The notes: a model not told the origin generated them from the sequence alone. 44,853 bases of DNA from Candidatus Saccharimonadota bacterium (GCA_016178135.1 JACOTW010000010.1:1-44853), one strand, 5' to 3'; positions 21,493 through 31,715 are shown, numbered from the stretch's first letter. Made by a program: numbers and translations.

Positions 21493-23274
21493 TTATTTGG
21501 CAACTTTTTCTTGCAAAATCATCCAGTTTTCAACGTTAGCATAGCGGTCTGTAGCATGATTTATGAGGCTTGAATCAAAACCGAAAATACCTCCATAACT
21601 TGCATAGAGAAAATTTGGCTGGTAAAGAACAAGAGCTGGCGCATCAACGCGCCATGCTTCTAGAAACGACCGATATTTCGCGGATCGAACCGCCGGATCT
21701 GATCTGGTACGTCCAGCTTCAAGTGCCGCATCAGCTTGTTTAGATGTATATTCCGATAAATTCAGGCGATTAGCGGATCGCGGATCGGCTTGCGAACTAT
21801 GCCAAAACGGGAAAACGTCAGGATCTGACCCAATCGAAATCCCAAACAACAAAACATCATAGGCATGGCTTGAAATACTTACCTGCAAATCACTGTCCGG
21901 CTGTAAAGTTACCTTTACGTCCACACCTATCGCGCGCCATTGATCACGCAAGGACTGGGCAATGGCCGTGTAATCACTGGTGTTCTGCGAATATAGTTGA
22001 AGATTAAGCTTGGTGCTACCTTTGGCGCGCAACCCATCTTTACCCTTGAGCCATCCGGCATCATCCAGCAACCTGTTAGCTTCGGCAATATTTTGCGGAA
22101 ATTGCACTATGTTTTTATCGTAGCCAGGCTGTGATTTTAGAAGTGGCGATTTGGCAATACTTACCGAAGAATTAATTTTTTTGATGGCCGCATTAACGTC
22201 TACGGCCATAACAAGCGCCTGCCTAACTCGTTGATCGCTTAATAATGGTTGGGTTGTTTTAAAGAAAGCCAGCACTTCGCCATTAATTGGTATATTGTAG
22301 GTTTTTATATCAGTGATACTCTTTAGATTATCGGGTATCGTCTCAAGACCGGCAGCACCGTTAAGCTCGCGCGAGTTTAGACTTTCTAACAAATGTTGCT
22401 CGTTATGGAATGCTCGAACAATAAAATGCTGTAGCTTTGGTTGGCCACGATAAAAGGCACCGTTAGGAACCAGGCCAACTTGTTCTTCTCTGTCATCTGG
22501 GTTATTTCCGCGAACCTCGATAGTTTCCCATTTAAACGGCCCCGATCCCACTGGACGCGAAACATTAAAGCCAGCTGAACGCAATTGAGCAGCGGGGATA
22601 CCAACAAGCAAATGTTTGGGCACTATACCGTTTGTCAAACTATACTTAAACGAACTTAGAGCGTTTGGTAGCGTAAACACAACTGTCAGCGAGTCTTTGG
22701 CTTCTACCTTAATACCTTGCCAGCTATAAAAAAGCGGTGATTTGGCATCTGGATTTTGGATAGTTTGATAGGTAAAAACTACGTCGTCTGCCGTAAGCGA
22801 ACGGCCATCGTGCCAGACAATATTTTTACGCAACGTAACTATATAGTGCGTGCCCCGATCATCTACTGTTAAACTTTCCGCCAGATCACCTACAAGATTG
22901 CTCTGATGATCATAACGCATCAAGCCGGAAAAGACTAAGCGTGCAACACTACTATCTACGGGGTTAGTAGCATATAAGGGATTGGCATTAGTAAAGGTAC
23001 CGAGTACACCTTCTGTAAATGTACCGCCAACAGCCGGTTTAAAAACTTGGTAGTACTGTCCCAATCCGCGTAACTGCACGGTTATGCCAATAATTAGTAA
23101 AATGAAAAGTGCTATCCATGAGACTACAAAACGCCGCACCTGTACTAGCCTGCCCAGCCTACGAAAGAGATGTCTATCTAAATGCTCTTCGGCATTAATA
23201 CTAAAATCTTCAACCTGGCGCTTACCAAGACGTAGACGCCGACGCCACCGTAATTTGGTCATCCGATTTATCAT
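21493..23274 (-). CDS. Peptide/oligopeptide ABC transporter substrate-binding-like protein
   Basis: SBP_bac_5 features: FTEGVLGTFTNANPLYATNPVDSSVARLVFSGLMRYD, SLTVDDRGTHYIVTLRKNIVWHDGRSLTADDVVFTYQTI; N-terminal TM anchor. Confidence 0.88.
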   Translation of the reverse strand: MINRMTKLRWRRRLRLGKRQVEDFSINAEEHLDRHLFRRLGRLVQVRRFVVSWIALFILLIIGITVQLRGLGQYYQVFKPAVGGTFTEGVLGTFTNANPLYATNPVDSSVARLVFSGLMRYDHQSNLVGDLAESLTVDDRGTHYIVTLRKNIVWHDGRSLTADDVVFTYQTIQNPDAKSPLFYSWQGIKVEAKDSLTVVFTLPNALSSFKYSLTNGIVPKHLLVGIPAAQLRSAGFNVSRPVGSGPFKWETIEVRGNNPDDREEQVGLVPNGAFYRGQPKLQHFIVRAFHNEQHLLESLNSRELNGAAGLETIPDNLKSITDIKTYNIPINGEVLAFFKTTQPLLSDQRVRQALVMAVDVNAAIKKINSSVSIAKSPLLKSQPGYDKNIVQFPQNIAEANRLLDDAGWLKGKDGLRAKGSTKLNLQLYSQNTSDYTAIAQSLRDQWRAIGVDVKVTLQPDSDLQVSISSHAYDVLLFGISIGSDPDVFPFWHSSQADPRSANRLNLSEYTSKQADAALEAGRTRSDPAVRSAKYRSFLEAWRVDAPALVLYQPNFLYASYGGIFGFDSSLINHATDRYANVENWMILQEKVAK

Positions 23275-23285
23275 AATTGAATAGC

Positions 23286-23498
23286 CTAAACAACGATGCC
23301 CAGAATCAAAGAGGCCGCAAATATAAACGCCAGCATAATAGTCATCTGGTGTAGCGTCCTATCAGAACCACGTCGAACTGTATTTATTTCGCCACCGCCA
23401 CCCATGCCAGCACCAAGGGATGCTCCGCGTGTTTGAATCAAAATAAGTATTGTCATAAGTATCATTGAACCAATAGCAATATAATTATAAATACTCAT
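23286..23498 (-). CDS. secG: Preprotein translocase subunit SecG
   Basis: 70 aa, two TM segments; ILIQTRGASLGAGMGGGGEINTVRRGSDRTLHQMTIMLAFIFAASLIL. Confidence 0.88.
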   Translation of the reverse strand: MSIYNYIAIGSMILMTILILIQTRGASLGAGMGGGGEINTVRRGSDRTLHQMTIMLAFIFAASLILGIVV

Positions 23499-23581
23499 CA
23501 GAAAATTCCTCCAAATCTTATTTTCGACGCATTATTGATAATGTGGTAATTTAATTCATGCCAATATCGGAAATTAACAAC

Positions 23582-23747
23582 TATACTGGACTTAAGCGAA
23601 ATCGCTTGTTCCCAAATTGAATCAGCTCGAATAAAAGCAGTTTTATCTGAAGAAGAGGTATCTGTAGATACATCGAAAGCAGAAAAACTGTTTGTAGCCG
23701 AGGCTAGTCGGTCTAGAGATAAGATAGCTTTGCGTGAGTCCATTATA
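23582..23747. repeat. Family A palindromic element (between secG and holin-like gene)
   Basis: tatactggacttaagcgaaatcgcttgttccc ... gatagctttgcgtgagtccatta. Confidence 0.88.
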
Positions 23748-23757
23748 TGCATCATTT

Positions 23758-24132
23758 TTATTTCTCCTCCAGAATAGTTGACACTAGATAGTTTACCAAG
23801 CCAATGATCATGCCGGCAAGCATTGCGGCCCAGAAATTCGTAACCTGTAATTGTGAATATAATTTACTGACCAACATGACCATAAAGCCGTTAATAATAA
23901 GCATGAAAAATCCTAGACTAAAAAGAATTGCTGGCAATGATAGGATCACCAATATCGGCTTAATGACGATATTGACCAGGGCCAAAATTAGGCCAGCAAC
24001 AACGATAACGGTCAGTCGGCTGTCATAATTTATGCCTCCGCCCACAATACCCGCGGCGATCCATAAACCAAGGCTGCATACAAACCAGCGCAGTAGAAAA
24101 CTAACAAGAGGTTTGCGTTTCATTGTTGCCAT
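23758..24132 (-). CDS. Phage holin family IV-like membrane protein
   Basis: 124 aa; VVAGLILALVNIVIKPILVILSLPAILFSLGFFMLIINGFMVMLVSKL. Confidence 0.8.
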   Translation of the reverse strand: MATMKRKPLVSFLLRWFVCSLGLWIAAGIVGGGINYDSRLTVIVVAGLILALVNIVIKPILVILSLPAILFSLGFFMLIINGFMVMLVSKLYSQLQVTNFWAAMLAGMIIGLVNYLVSTILEEK

Positions 24133-25355
24133 TGTAACATAGCGGACGGAACTTTGCTTAGCAGATCTACACCGTTTTGAGTGATTAGTACATCGTCTTC
24201 TATTCGCACGCCAATACCTTCTTTGGGGATATAAATGCCTGGCTCGACCGTCAAGACCATCCCAGATTCAAGTCTATGTTCATAATCAGCGCTGTCATGA
24301 GCATCAAGCCCTAGATGATGAGAAACAGCATGTGGGAAAAACTGGCGAACTGATTCATGTTCAATAGTCTTTATGAGACCTAAAGATCTTAGTTTCTCGC
24401 CCATAAATTGCTCAACCTGGCTTTCGTATTCCCTAATTAATATCCCGGGCTTTAGGAGTTCTTCCGCAAAAGTTTTTACTTCATACACGGCTTCATATAT
24501 AGTTTTTTCGCGTTTACTGGGCTCTACTAGCCAGAACATTCTAGTAATGTCTGCCGCGTACTGATCTACCTCTGCACCTACATCCAACAGAACAAAACGG
24601 GCTTTTTGCAGATCATCATTATTTTTAAGATAGTGAATAACACAGGCGTTTGCCCCGCTAGCCACAATAGGCGTAAAAGCGTGACCGCTAGCCCCCCGCT
24701 TACGAAAACCTCTCGTTATATCGGCTTCTATCTCGTATTCATTTTTATAAAATCCGAGCCGCCGCTTAACATCATTGAGAGTTTTGCCAGTAATATCAAT
24801 TGCCTGGCGTAGCGCTTGAAGCTCTGGTGCTTGTTTGACCATTCTCATGGTGGCAAGATGCTGGCGTAAATCCAAAAGTTTTATTTCCGAATTAATATCT
24901 TTGATTTTTTCTAATAAATTCGCACGTGCAGGATTAGTAAAAAAACCATGGGAATCAACGTATGTAGCACTAGCACCCAGGGTTGCAATATGTTTTGCCC
25001 GTTTCAGGCGACTCTCCACCTGCTTCCAGCCAGTTTTTGTATCAAATACCGTTTCTATACCTGAACGTCGAACTAATTCTTCAACGTTTATAGCACCATC
25101 AAAAGTTATTTGATGTGATTCTTGATTTGAGAGAATTAGATATTCCTTGTCTTTATCCAAGACCAGGATGATATCCGGCTCGTCAATACCTGTCAGATAC
25201 CAAAAACTACTGTCTTGTCTGAAAGGAAAAGATGTGTCAGCATTACGTTGAAGTAAACCATTAGCCGTCAATACAATAGGCGCAGTGCCAGTAAACAGGG
25301 CTCGTAATTTTGCCCTATTCCCAATAAAAAAATCCGCCGTAAACCCAGTTTCCAT
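24120..25355 (-). CDS. pepP: Xaa-Pro aminopeptidase-like M24 metallopeptidase
   Basis: FVLLDVGAEVDQYAADITRMF, FFPHAVSHHLGLDAHDSADYEHRLESGMVLTVEPGIYIP; N-terminal AMP_N-like domain. Confidence 0.92.
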   Translation of the reverse strand: METGFTADFFIGNRAKLRALFTGTAPIVLTANGLLQRNADTSFPFRQDSSFWYLTGIDEPDIILVLDKDKEYLILSNQESHQITFDGAINVEELVRRSGIETVFDTKTGWKQVESRLKRAKHIATLGASATYVDSHGFFTNPARANLLEKIKDINSEIKLLDLRQHLATMRMVKQAPELQALRQAIDITGKTLNDVKRRLGFYKNEYEIEADITRGFRKRGASGHAFTPIVASGANACVIHYLKNNDDLQKARFVLLDVGAEVDQYAADITRMFWLVEPSKREKTIYEAVYEVKTFAEELLKPGILIREYESQVEQFMGEKLRSLGLIKTIEHESVRQFFPHAVSHHLGLDAHDSADYEHRLESGMVLTVEPGIYIPKEGIGVRIEDDVLITQNGVDLLSKVPSAMLQWQQ

Positions 25356-25489
25356 AATCAGCCTATAAGTATAGCAGTTCAAGACCACCCAGTACATACT
25401 TCACGCCCAACGCCCGCCCATCAACTGGATCCTGACATTCTATTACCCCCCTTTGCTCGGGGTATGACCCAATAGCACTACGGGGGGTG

Positions 25490-27142
25490 TTAATTTAGGT
25501 ATCGGTGGAGAAGGGTTGCTTTGGTTTTACCTATAACTTGTTCTAAGGATAAGAGAGAGGCTTGTGTTAAGCCGTGCATACTACCAAAAGTTTTGAGGAG
25601 TTTTTTACGAGTGGCTGGACCAATACCTGGTATATCATCCAGTAAACTAGCAGTTGCACGTTTGGTTTTCAAGGTAGAGTGGTAGCTGACGACAAAACGA
25701 TGCGATTCGTCTCTAATACGCTGGAGTAGTTTTACCAAATTAGTATTATGCGGCAGATTTATCAGTACAAAATCACCAGATTCCGTCACAAAACCGTCCA
25801 ATTTATGGAGTGTTTTCGGATCTATTGTCACATTTGACGCATGTTTATTGATCACGATTTGCTCTTCGCGTTTAGCAAGACCAACCATAGGTACATCGCC
25901 AACTCCTCGTGCGTCGCGGGCTTTTATGGCCATTTCTAACTGACCCTTGCCACCATCTATAAGTATAAAGTTTGGTTTGGGCCATCTTTTTAGATTAGTT
26001 TCGCTAAAACGACGCTCGATTGTTTCATGCATATTATAAAAATCATTATTTTGGTCTTTTTTGGTTTTGAACTTACGATATTCGCTTTTGTTACTCGCCC
26101 CATTAGTAAACACCACCATGCTGGCCACCACATCCGTGCCGCTCATATGGCTGATGTCATAACCCTCAATCCGGCGCGGAAAGGCTTTTAAACCCAATAA
26201 ATCAACCAATTCATTGAGGGCGTGATCTTTGCTAATGTCCAGAAATTCTTTGTCACTAAATATTACTTGTTGATTCAGTCGTTTCAAGGCAAATAACTGA
26301 TTTCTTGTCTTCGCCGCCGCTTCAAACTGTGAAGTTTTGGCAAATTGTTTCATGTCTTTTTCTAATTCTTTTTCGATATTTTTACGCTTACCTTCAATAA
26401 CAGCTATCAAGCGTCGCAAATTTGCCCGATAATCTTCTAATGACGTTTTACCCTCCTCAAGCCCTGGGTCTAAACCTAAATGATAATGCAGTGTCGCTCG
26501 TTTTTGCCCAGGTGTCTGGCTAGTAGTAAATGGGAAAATTCGTCTCAAAAATTTGAGGGCCTGACGAACGCTTTGCGTACTTAAATATGGGCCAAAATAA
26601 TGCGCGCCATCGTCTAACGGACGGCGTGTAGTGGTGACAGTCGGGAAGTTGTCATCATAATTGATGCGAATATAAACCATCGATTTATCATCGCGAAGCA
26701 AAATATTATAGCGTGGCATATAACGCCGAACCATCTCGGCCTCCAAAAACAACGCCTCAAGCTCACTATCCACCACCATCCAATCGACATCAGCAATTTC
26801 GGCTATTAGGGCTTGGGTTTTTGGATCACGACTCCGACTTTTTTGAAAATATTGTCGTACACGATTTTTCAGAACCGCCGCCTTGCCCACGTAAATAATC
26901 TCGCCCTTGCTGTTTTTATGAAAGTAAACCCCGGGCGATTGGGGTAAGTTTTTTAATTTGGTGACCAAGCCTTTACTGGACTTACCCAAAATCGCCCGTT
27001 TCCGGAGTGAATTATCTCCAGCGAAAACTGTTTTATCTGAAGGAGAGGCACCTGAAGATACATCGGAAGAAGAAAAACTATTTGCAGCCGATAGAATTCG
27101 ATCTGGGGGTGGAGGAGTTTTGGGTAAGTTGAGTTTATGCAT
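25490..27142 (-). CDS. uvrC: Excinuclease ABC subunit C with repeat-encoded N-terminal segment
   Basis: GIY-YIG start LPQSPGVYFHKNSKGEIIYVGKAAVLKNRVRQYF, UvrC homology region and HhH end DDIPGIGPATRKKLLKTFGS. Residues ~6-55 are family A-encoded. Confidence 0.95.
   Translation of the reverse strand: MHKLNLPKTPPPPDRILSAANSFSSSDVSSGASPSDKTVFAGDNSLRKRAILGKSSKGLVTKLKNLPQSPGVYFHKNSKGEIIYVGKAAVLKNRVRQYFQKSRSRDPKTQALIAEIADVDWMVVDSELEALFLEAEMVRRYMPRYNILLRDDKSMVYIRINYDDNFPTVTTTRRPLDDGAHYFGPYLSTQSVRQALKFLRRIFPFTTSQTPGQKRATLHYHLGLDPGLEEGKTSLEDYRANLRRLIAVIEGKRKNIEKELEKDMKQFAKTSQFEAAAKTRNQLFALKRLNQQVIFSDKEFLDISKDHALNELVDLLGLKAFPRRIEGYDISHMSGTDVVASMVVFTNGASNKSEYRKFKTKKDQNNDFYNMHETIERRFSETNLKRWPKPNFILIDGGKGQLEMAIKARDARGVGDVPMVGLAKREEQIVINKHASNVTIDPKTLHKLDGFVTESGDFVLINLPHNTNLVKLLQRIRDESHRFVVSYHSTLKTKRATASLLDDIPGIGPATRKKLLKTFGSMHGLTQASLLSLEQVIGKTKATLLHRYLN
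26972..27134. repeat. Family A element inside the uvrC 5' coding region
   Basis: ttactggacttacccaaaatcgcccgtttccgg ... gggggtggaggagttttgggtaagttgagt. Confidence 0.85.
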
Positions 27143-27147
27143 AAATA

Positions 27148-28002
27148 TTACACCATGACTGAACTATGTTGCTCGCAGTTGTTAGTTTTAGTAGCACAAT
27201 CTACACAAGCTAGAACAAGGCGGTTGCAACTTTTGTCTTCACAATTGATATGATTGCTAGTTTGATTGTCGCAGTGAACGCAAATTCCAATATCTTTGGA
27301 CTTATTAGAAAAAGCTATATTAAGCCGTTCATCAAAAACGAAACACTTGCCCTCCCAATGACCCGAGTCTCTATATTCTTCACCGTATTTTACAATGCCA
27401 CCGTCCAAATGATAGACCTCATCAAAACCCTTATGTTTCATGTAAGCGCTCAAGTATTCACAGCGCACATCGCCAGTGCAGTAGGTCAAAATAGGCTGAT
27501 CTTTTGGCAATTTATCTAACTCTGATTTTATATCACGGAAGTTTTTGATCTTCGGCTTTATAACATTTTTACCCTTAAAGGCACCTATTTCACTTTCATA
27601 ATCATTACGAGCGTCAAGAATGACTACATCTGGATGCTTATCAATATATTCGTGCCACTGTTTTGGCTTGAGTCCTTTTGTGCTATTAAAAACATTGAAC
27701 TGCTCGTCTGGGGCCAGAGTTACTAGTTCTTTGCGAACTTTTACGCTTAGTTTAGGGAAATCATCAGCGTTACCATCGCTCCATTTATACTGAATTTTCT
27801 TAAATAACGGGTGCTTGTTCATGTCTCGAATATACATTTTGATATTTTCTATCTGACCGCCAAGCGTACCGTTGATACCATTCTCCGAGATTATAATCCG
27901 ACCTTTTAGATTTAGCCGTTCACATAAATTACGCTGCCAAAACATTACGGTTTCTGGATCGGCTACCGGTACAAATTTATAAAAAAGAATTATTTTTTGC
28001 AT
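27148..28002 (-). CDS. trhO: Rhodanese-domain tRNA uridine(34) hydroxylase-like (TrhO/YceA)
   Basis: LNLKGRIIISENGINGTLGG, VVILDARNDYESEIGAFKGK, ILTYCTGDVRCEYLSAYMKHKGFDEVYHLDGGIVKYGEEY. Confidence 0.92.
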   Translation of the reverse strand: MQKIILFYKFVPVADPETVMFWQRNLCERLNLKGRIIISENGINGTLGGQIENIKMYIRDMNKHPLFKKIQYKWSDGNADDFPKLSVKVRKELVTLAPDEQFNVFNSTKGLKPKQWHEYIDKHPDVVILDARNDYESEIGAFKGKNVIKPKIKNFRDIKSELDKLPKDQPILTYCTGDVRCEYLSAYMKHKGFDEVYHLDGGIVKYGEEYRDSGHWEGKCFVFDERLNIAFSNKSKDIGICVHCDNQTSNHINCEDKSCNRLVLACVDCATKTNNCEQHSSVMV

Positions 28003-28028
28003 ACTTTAACTATTTTACCTCTGTTAGT

Positions 28029-29774
28029 TTAACGAAGCAATAACAAAGCAGCGATAACTACCCCAAATAATACAGCGATAATAATTATGGCAGGTGGCAA
28101 TGTTTGCGACCGTTGACTGGACTTAGGTGCAACGCCAAAACCATTGGCCCCATAAGCCGAGGGCATTGACTTGCTAGTGTTGTGCGGACTCTGGTTAGAG
28201 ATGGAACCATAGGCTGCATCATCGTTTTTATTGAACTCACGCGAAATCTCTCGTTCTTGGAGTAAACTGGACTTACCCAAAACCCCTCGTTCCCAGAGCG
28301 AATCAGATCGAGCAAAAACAGTTTTATCTGAAGGAGAGGTACCTGATTTACTGTGTCTTAAATGCTCCTGTGAATCTTGGCGATGTAAGCTATCAATTAG
28401 AATAGTTTCAAAACGATTACCGCTCAAAAATTCGCGCACTACACGTCTTAAGCCTATCGTATCAAGCCGACCCGCTTCATACATCTGTTTTACGCTAACA
28501 CCCCCTGATTCCATGTGTTTTGCCACCTCCAGAAGCTCAATCAAGGACATAGTTTCCGTCTTTTTAGGAGCTTCCTGGGCAGCTATCGGTAGCACCTCCA
28601 TTTTTGGCAACACCATTTTTGCCAACCTCTCCGCTTTTACTGGCAATCTATTTTCTGTCCGCTTTTCTTGTTTATTTTCACGATGCGTATCTAGCCGATC
28701 GGTCAATACCGGCCTAGCGATTCCCGGCTTATGTTTGATTGTGAGAGGGGCAAGTTTACGAATTTTTTCTTCGCGATCTGAAATACTAATCTGCAAGTTT
28801 TTTACTTCTTTGGTTAACTTTTCCTGAATGGGTAGCAATCGCTTTTCTGTTTTAATCCGCCCGCGGCGTCGACCAATTAAATAACCCACGATGCCGCCCG
28901 TCAAAACATCGCCGACTCTTTGATGACGTAACGGCAAGACCTTTGGGCTGGTATCCATGGCGTTTGGAGCTGGAGCTACAACATCTGACTCACTCAATAT
29001 CGAGATTGGAGGCACACCCAAACTTGACGGAGGTGCCGATGCGGAAACGGCGATCGGATTAACTGTAACTGGCCGATCATCTTCGGTTTCTTCGGCAATA
29101 TCAAGATCATTCATAGTATCTACCAAAATTTTATCGAGCAAATCTTCGTTAATTTCCTCATCACCATCCAAACCTTCCTGAATATTTTCCAGAAGCATAG
29201 CATTGGCTACGACGGCTGCCTCCTCCGGACTGTCCGGCTCTAATTGGTCAAGTTCCTGTTTTACATCTTCAGTTCTGGCTTGTACATATTGTTCTATGAC
29301 AAATCTTTGTTCGTTGTTCGTCAATTTCTCAAGATTTTTCGATTTGTCTTCTTGTTCTGATTGCTTACTAGACTCTTGCGCAATTTCCTCGTCATCATAT
29401 CTAATAACCTCGGTTACTTGAGTTGATTCACCTTGGAAACGAGGGGTTTTGGGTAGACTGGACTTACGCAAAGCTCCCCCATCCCCAGACCAATTCATCT
29501 CGGCTGGTAGCGGTCTGTCTTCTCTCGATGTAGCTATGGCTACCTCTCCTTCAGTCAAACCACTCCCAACTCGAGCTGATTTAGCCTGGGAACGGGCGAT
29601 TTTACGTAAGTCCAGTAGATCTTGCTTATCGTCTGTAACAATTTCAAAAATTGGTAATTTTTTGTTGGATTTTTTGTTCTTCTTGTCTTTTTTCTCGGCA
29701 ATATCAAAAAAACTCTCAAACGAACTCATCATTCGTTTATCGTTGTCCGAGTTATCGCTACCCGATATTTCCAT
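28029..29774 (-). CDS. Hypothetical protein with C-terminal TM, carrying family A insertions
   Basis: 581 aa; C-terminal ILPPAIIIIAVLFGVVIAALLLLR; contains LDLRKIARSQAKSARVGSG...GDGGALRKSSL and HSKSGTSPSDKTVFARSDSLWERGVLGKSS family A peptides. Confidence 0.75.
   Translation of the reverse strand: MEISGSDNSDNDKRMMSSFESFFDIAEKKDKKNKKSNKKLPIFEIVTDDKQDLLDLRKIARSQAKSARVGSGLTEGEVAIATSREDRPLPAEMNWSGDGGALRKSSLPKTPRFQGESTQVTEVIRYDDEEIAQESSKQSEQEDKSKNLEKLTNNEQRFVIEQYVQARTEDVKQELDQLEPDSPEEAAVVANAMLLENIQEGLDGDEEINEDLLDKILVDTMNDLDIAEETEDDRPVTVNPIAVSASAPPSSLGVPPISILSESDVVAPAPNAMDTSPKVLPLRHQRVGDVLTGGIVGYLIGRRRGRIKTEKRLLPIQEKLTKEVKNLQISISDREEKIRKLAPLTIKHKPGIARPVLTDRLDTHRENKQEKRTENRLPVKAERLAKMVLPKMEVLPIAAQEAPKKTETMSLIELLEVAKHMESGGVSVKQMYEAGRLDTIGLRRVVREFLSGNRFETILIDSLHRQDSQEHLRHSKSGTSPSDKTVFARSDSLWERGVLGKSSLLQEREISREFNKNDDAAYGSISNQSPHNTSKSMPSAYGANGFGVAPKSSQRSQTLPPAIIIIAVLFGVVIAALLLLR
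28263..28352. repeat. Half-length family A element in ORF 28029-29774
   Basis: aaactggacttacccaaaacccctcgttcccagagcgaatcagatcgagcaaaaacagttttatctgaaggagaggtacctga; only one arm present. Confidence 0.85.
29420..29454. repeat. Family A end fragment abutting a full copy
   Basis: gagttgattcaccttggaaacgaggggttttgggta resembles the family A terminus gctgattcgtcctgggaacgagggattttgcgta. Confidence 0.6.
29455..29620. repeat. Full-length family A element in ORF 28029-29774
   Basis: agactggacttacgcaaagctcccccatccccagaccaattcatctcgg...gggcgattttacgtaagtccagta; nearly identical to 35272-35440. Confidence 0.93.
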
Positions 29775-29794
29775 AATCTACATTCTAAAGGATT

Positions 29795-30493
29795 TTATTT
29801 ATTGTCTTCTTTTGAGTCTGTACCTTTTGCTTCGGTTGTATCTGTTGGCTCGACGGTTGGTTCGACTTCATTACCAGACTTAGTGGCGTCTTCGACCAAT
29901 GATGCTTGTGAAGCATCGGCTACAGCAATTTGATCTTTTGGCATCTCTACTATAGCTATTTGCGTTTCGGGTTCGGTCAAGATTGTTACTCCAGCTGGTA
30001 TCGGAAGATCGGCTACAGTCAAATGGTCGCCAACCTGTGCTAATTTACTAGGGTCTACAATCAGCTTGTCGGGTAAATCTTTTGGTAAGGCCTCAACTTC
30101 TACGTGATCAAGTTGCTTGAGTATAAGTAGACTGATTTTTTCTGCAGGAATTTCAACGTCCTTAAAGACGATAGGCACTTCGGCTTCAACTTTTTCATTT
30201 TGCTTAATAGCCTGGAAGACAATATGGCGCATGCGGTGTTTGGTCGGCTCAAAATCAATATCCTTAATAAGTGCCAGGTGGTGTTTGCCACCAACTGATA
30301 GCTGTACTGGATGGTGCTTGCCAGCTTGCTCGTAAGTTTTATGTAGCTTAATGTAATCACCCATAACATGGATGGATGAATGGCCGTGATCGTGGATCAC
30401 CGCCGGAATTAGTCCGTTATTGCGGAGTTTACGTAAGCCCTTGCCTACAATTTCGCGCTCCTGTAAATCTACTGATATATCCTGTACTGTCAT
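29795..30493 (-). CDS. rplY: 50S ribosomal protein L25/CTC
   Basis: Ribosomal_L25p and TL5-like C-terminal domain: GKGLRKLRNNGLIPAVIHDHGHSSIHVMGDYIKLHKTYEQAG...HHLALIKDIDFEPTKHRMRHIVFQAI. Confidence 0.93.
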   Translation of the reverse strand: MTVQDISVDLQEREIVGKGLRKLRNNGLIPAVIHDHGHSSIHVMGDYIKLHKTYEQAGKHHPVQLSVGGKHHLALIKDIDFEPTKHRMRHIVFQAIKQNEKVEAEVPIVFKDVEIPAEKISLLILKQLDHVEVEALPKDLPDKLIVDPSKLAQVGDHLTVADLPIPAGVTILTEPETQIAIVEMPKDQIAVADASQASLVEDATKSGNEVEPTVEPTDTTEAKGTDSKEDNK

Positions 30494-30546
30494 GAATCCT
30501 CCTAAAGTACTTTTATATTATAGCAAAAAACAGTAGTATATGACGA

Positions 30547-31188
30547 ATGTTAGATATAAATCAATTAATTGAAAGTGGCGGCATTTTATTAATTGCTTTG
30601 ATTGTTTTTGCGGAATCAGGGCTTCTTTTAGGTTTCTTTTTGCCAGGTGATACTCTACTATTTGGTGCCGGACTGCTTGCCTCTCAAGGTGAATTATCAA
30701 TATTGCCATTGATCTTGGTAATTATAGCGGCGGCAATTGTTGGTGACAATGTTGGTTACAGTATTGGCCAACGAGCTGGACCACGAATTTTCCGTAAGAA
30801 AGATGGAATTATATTTCGCCAAGAATATATAGAAAAAGCCGAGGCTTTCTATGAGAAACACGGCGGCAAAACAATAGTACTAGCTCGCTTTATCCCCATA
30901 ATACGCACATTTGCTCCGGTAGTAGCTGGTGCTGGCAAGATGTCGCGACGAAGATTCATGTTTTTTAATATTGCTGGCGGAACATTGTGGGGTGCAGGTA
31001 TTACACTGTTGGGCTATTGGTTTGGGCAACGAATCCCTCACCTGGATCAATACATAGAGTACGTGATAATCGGGGTTGTCGTCGCGAGCCTTGGGTTATC
31101 CATGCTTCATTTGTTGAAGGATAAAGAAACTCGCCAAAAACTCAAAATTCGCCTAAGAGATATATTACTTAACAAAAAAAATAATTAG
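30547..31188 (+). CDS. DedA family membrane protein
   Basis: ESGLLLGFFLPGDTLLFGAGLLAS, VGDNVGYSIGQRAGPRIF, FYEKHGGKTIVLARFIPIIRTFAPVVAGAGKMSRRRF. Confidence 0.95.
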   Translation: MLDINQLIESGGILLIALIVFAESGLLLGFFLPGDTLLFGAGLLASQGELSILPLILVIIAAAIVGDNVGYSIGQRAGPRIFRKKDGIIFRQEYIEKAEAFYEKHGGKTIVLARFIPIIRTFAPVVAGAGKMSRRRFMFFNIAGGTLWGAGITLLGYWFGQRIPHLDQYIEYVIIGVVVASLGLSMLHLLKDKETRQKLKIRLRDILLNKKNN

Positions 31189-31715
31189 TCTTCTATATCC
31201 GTAGTGTGTGCGTGTGCCGCAACGGTTCTGTCGGCAATCGTGTCAAGTAACGAAAGGTCAGGCACAAAATCATCAAGCAACCTAATAGTGCGTAGGGTCG
31301 TGTAATTGCCATGGCAGATTTTACGATATATTTGTTCCTTGAGAAAAGGAGCTGGTCTAAGTATAGAATACATCGGGTTTAGACGCTCGAGTCTGTATTC
31401 ATGACGCTCACAAGTATAGTCGACCAATTCTCTCATAGCCCATAAAGATTCCTGAAAACGATCTTCCATAGTCAACTTATGTTTTCGGTATTCAGGCTCT
31501 TGGGCTATACGAATAACCCTAACAATGCCGTGAATCATCATACGCTCCGCTGTTGTAATAATATCGCCGGCAGTGCTTTCATTATTTTCAAGTCTATGTA
31601 TATTTACCATATCTTCAGGAAATTGAACGATTGCTAAGCCGGCGCAATAACGTATGTATGCTTCGCTACCCTCGCTAAAGTCTTCGGGCGTCAAATATTC
31701 GGCAGCTGGCATCAC
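31185..31715 (-). CDS. Hypothetical protein
   Basis: 176 aa ORF directly downstream of and overlapping uvrA by a few bases. Confidence 0.7.
   Translation of the reverse strand: MMPAAEYLTPEDFSEGSEAYIRYCAGLAIVQFPEDMVNIHRLENNESTAGDIITTAERMMIHGIVRVIRIAQEPEYRKHKLTMEDRFQESLWAMRELVDYTCERHEYRLERLNPMYSILRPAPFLKEQIYRKICHGNYTTLRTIRLLDDFVPDLSLLDTIADRTVAAHAHTTDIED

Noticed and set aside
23498-23755. 85-aa ORF (MMHIMDSRKAILSLDRLASATNSFS...)
   Set aside because: Mostly the translation of a family A element between secG and the holin-like gene; openness is a property of the element, not evidence for a gene.
25441-25495. Inverted repeat attacccccc...ggggggtgttaat downstream of uvrC
   Set aside because: Possible terminator or short repeat, but the arms are short and low complexity; not enough to call.
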